Source of the DNA: an uncultured Flavobacteriales bacterium
GTDB lineage: Bacteria > Bacteroidota > Bacteroidia > Flavobacteriales_D > Crocinitomicaceae
DNA length: 49,419 nt
NCBI GenBank assembly: GCA_905478665.1
Contig: CAJQJL010000072.1
Coordinates: 1-49,419 of the forward strand
Direction of reading: 5' to 3'
Of this stretch, positions 48,632 to 49,419 are shown in pieces (position 1 is the first letter of the stretch; every line of letters begins with the position of its first letter). The position numbers and the translations under genes are program-made. The notes under the pieces were generated by a model. That model did no database searches, was not told the origin of the DNA, and saw only the letters and a program-made list of their open reading frames with translations.

Positions 48632-48827
48632 ATGGGTAACGGTACTCCAATCAACAGATGAATACACTGTTCGTATTCAAAAGCTAAAATTGGAAGACCA
48701 TGAAATACCCGTTACCATTTTTGATCAACGTGACTCATCGTATAACGCCTTTGGGTACATTTATCTCAATGTGCCAAAGGAGTTCGAAGAGCGTGCCTTG
48801 GAAATCATAAAAACGGATCATGAGTAA
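48621..48827 (+). CDS. DUF2007-type putative signal-transducing protein
   Basis: 68 residues from GTG 48621: [35 protein letters not shown]..., the pattern of short DUF2007 proteins. A longer frame from ATG 48567 exists, but its first 18 residues lie inside the ftsH tail in another frame and are not family-like. It overlaps ftsH by 11 bases and cdsA by 8, indicating tight coupling. Function unknown. Confidence 0.72.
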   Translation: MENEWVTVLQSTDEYTVRIQKLKLEDHEIPVTIFDQRDSSYNAFGYIYLNVPKEFEERALEIIKTDHE

Positions 48828-49419
48828 TATTCTGGTCCGATCGCTTACGGGAGCTGTTTTCATATCGCTCGTATTACTTCCGCTTTTTTGGTTGAATGAA
48901 GTTGCTGCAGGAATGTTTGGATTCTTCATGGTTCTTGGGCTCATCGAATTCTATAAATTATTCAATAAGAATACGGTCATTGAAGTAAGCTGGGAAATAG
49001 GTTTAATCTACGGATTGATTCTCTATGGACTTGCGGTGGGCATATTCTTTGACGTTCTTCCTGCCTTTCTTAAGATCACACTTCTCCCCTTGCTATTCAT
49101 TGTATTTCTCGTTGAACTCTGGCGTAAAAAAAGCAACCCATTGCTGAACGCTTCGGTAATTCTTTTTGGAATCGTTTATGTGACGCTGCCTTTTATATTA
49201 ATGGTAGCGATCAACAATGAGGATACCTCAAACTTTCCATTATTGGCAGGAATGTTCATCTTGATCTGGATGAATGACACCTTTGCTTATTTATCGGGGC
49301 GCTTCTTTGGCAAGACAAAACTCATTGAACGAATTTCACCCAACAAGACATGGGAAGGCACGATTGGCGGAATACTATTCACAATTGCCGCGGGCTTTGC
49401 AATTGGACTCTTATTCGAT
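48820..49419 (+). CDS. cdsA: Phosphatidate cytidylyltransferase, 3'-partial
   Basis: First 200 residues, cut by the right edge. Several hydrophobic segments are followed by LIWMNDTFAYLSGRFFGKTKL and ISPNKTWEGTIGG, the start of the CdsA signature. Forms CDP-diacylglycerol for phospholipid synthesis in the inner membrane. ATG 48820 overlaps the DUF2007 gene by 8 bases; ribosomes probably move on from ftsH through both. Confidence 0.92.
   Translation, partial: MSNILVRSLTGAVFISLVLLPLFWLNEVAAGMFGFFMVLGLIEFYKLFNKNTVIEVSWEIGLIYGLILYGLAVGIFFDVLPAFLKITLLPLLFIVFLVELWRKKSNPLLNASVILFGIVYVTLPFILMVAINNEDTSNFPLLAGMFILIWMNDTFAYLSGRFFGKTKLIERISPNKTWEGTIGGILFTIAAGFAIGLLFD

Overview
The window looks like a chromosome segment of a Bacteroidota bacterium, most probably Flavobacteriales; a Crocinitomicaceae/Fluviicola-like member is a guess. 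The grounds are: proteins carrying type IX secretion system (T9SS) sorting domains of both type A and type B (CHU_C); a short primary sigma factor without region 1.1; AT-rich leaders with hardly any Shine-Dalgarno sequence; and at least thirteen Bacteroidota-type -7 boxes (TAnnTTTG) just upstream of genes. I see no rRNA, tRNA, CRISPR array, phage or insertion sequence.

Region 1 (1-6111) is a cell-surface cluster: two closely related SprB-repeat/PKD/CHU_C proteins flank a small T9SS cargo protein and a trimeric adhesin-like protein with a self-cleaving S74 chaperone domain. The first CHU_C gene is cut by the left edge and has a one-base deletion near 127. Both copies end in related terminators with a TTCG loop.

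Region 2 (6140-16900) holds a DUF4197 lipoprotein, a nucleoside phosphorylase, a minus-strand run (cysteine-peptidase-like protein, CutC, GH20 hexosaminidase, a secreted hypothetical), the fused acyl-CoA mutase IcmF and a methyltransferase. The gap after icmF carries two hairpins with complementary loops.

Region 3 (16906-27580) has a very large T9SS protein whose sorting domain is lost by a second one-base deletion near 17110, a serine hydrolase, a cupin, small proteins and lipoproteins, and an SGNH-type esterase with a sorting domain.

Region 4 (27645-38414) has an RNA methyltransferase and a patatin/beta-barrel protein diverging from an array of three exact 44-bp tandem repeats, then a VOC protein, a lipoprotein whose promoter carries a LytTR-like direct repeat, PriA, the primary sigma factor, a low-molecular-weight phosphatase and an RsmI-like methyltransferase.

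Region 5 (38500-49419) is mostly core functions: TerB-DnaJ protein, HtpG, a polytopic membrane protein, an SDR enzyme, NUDIX, PyrE, an SRPBCC protein, BirA, then the rsfS-ftsH-DUF2007-cdsA operon cut by the right edge.

I did not find a convincing new multi-gene system. The strongest unusual signals are regulatory or structural: the two one-base lesions in T9SS proteins, the complementary-loop hairpins, the 44-bp repeat array, repeated near-leaderless promoters, the LytTR-like site, and a terminator overlapping a gene start.
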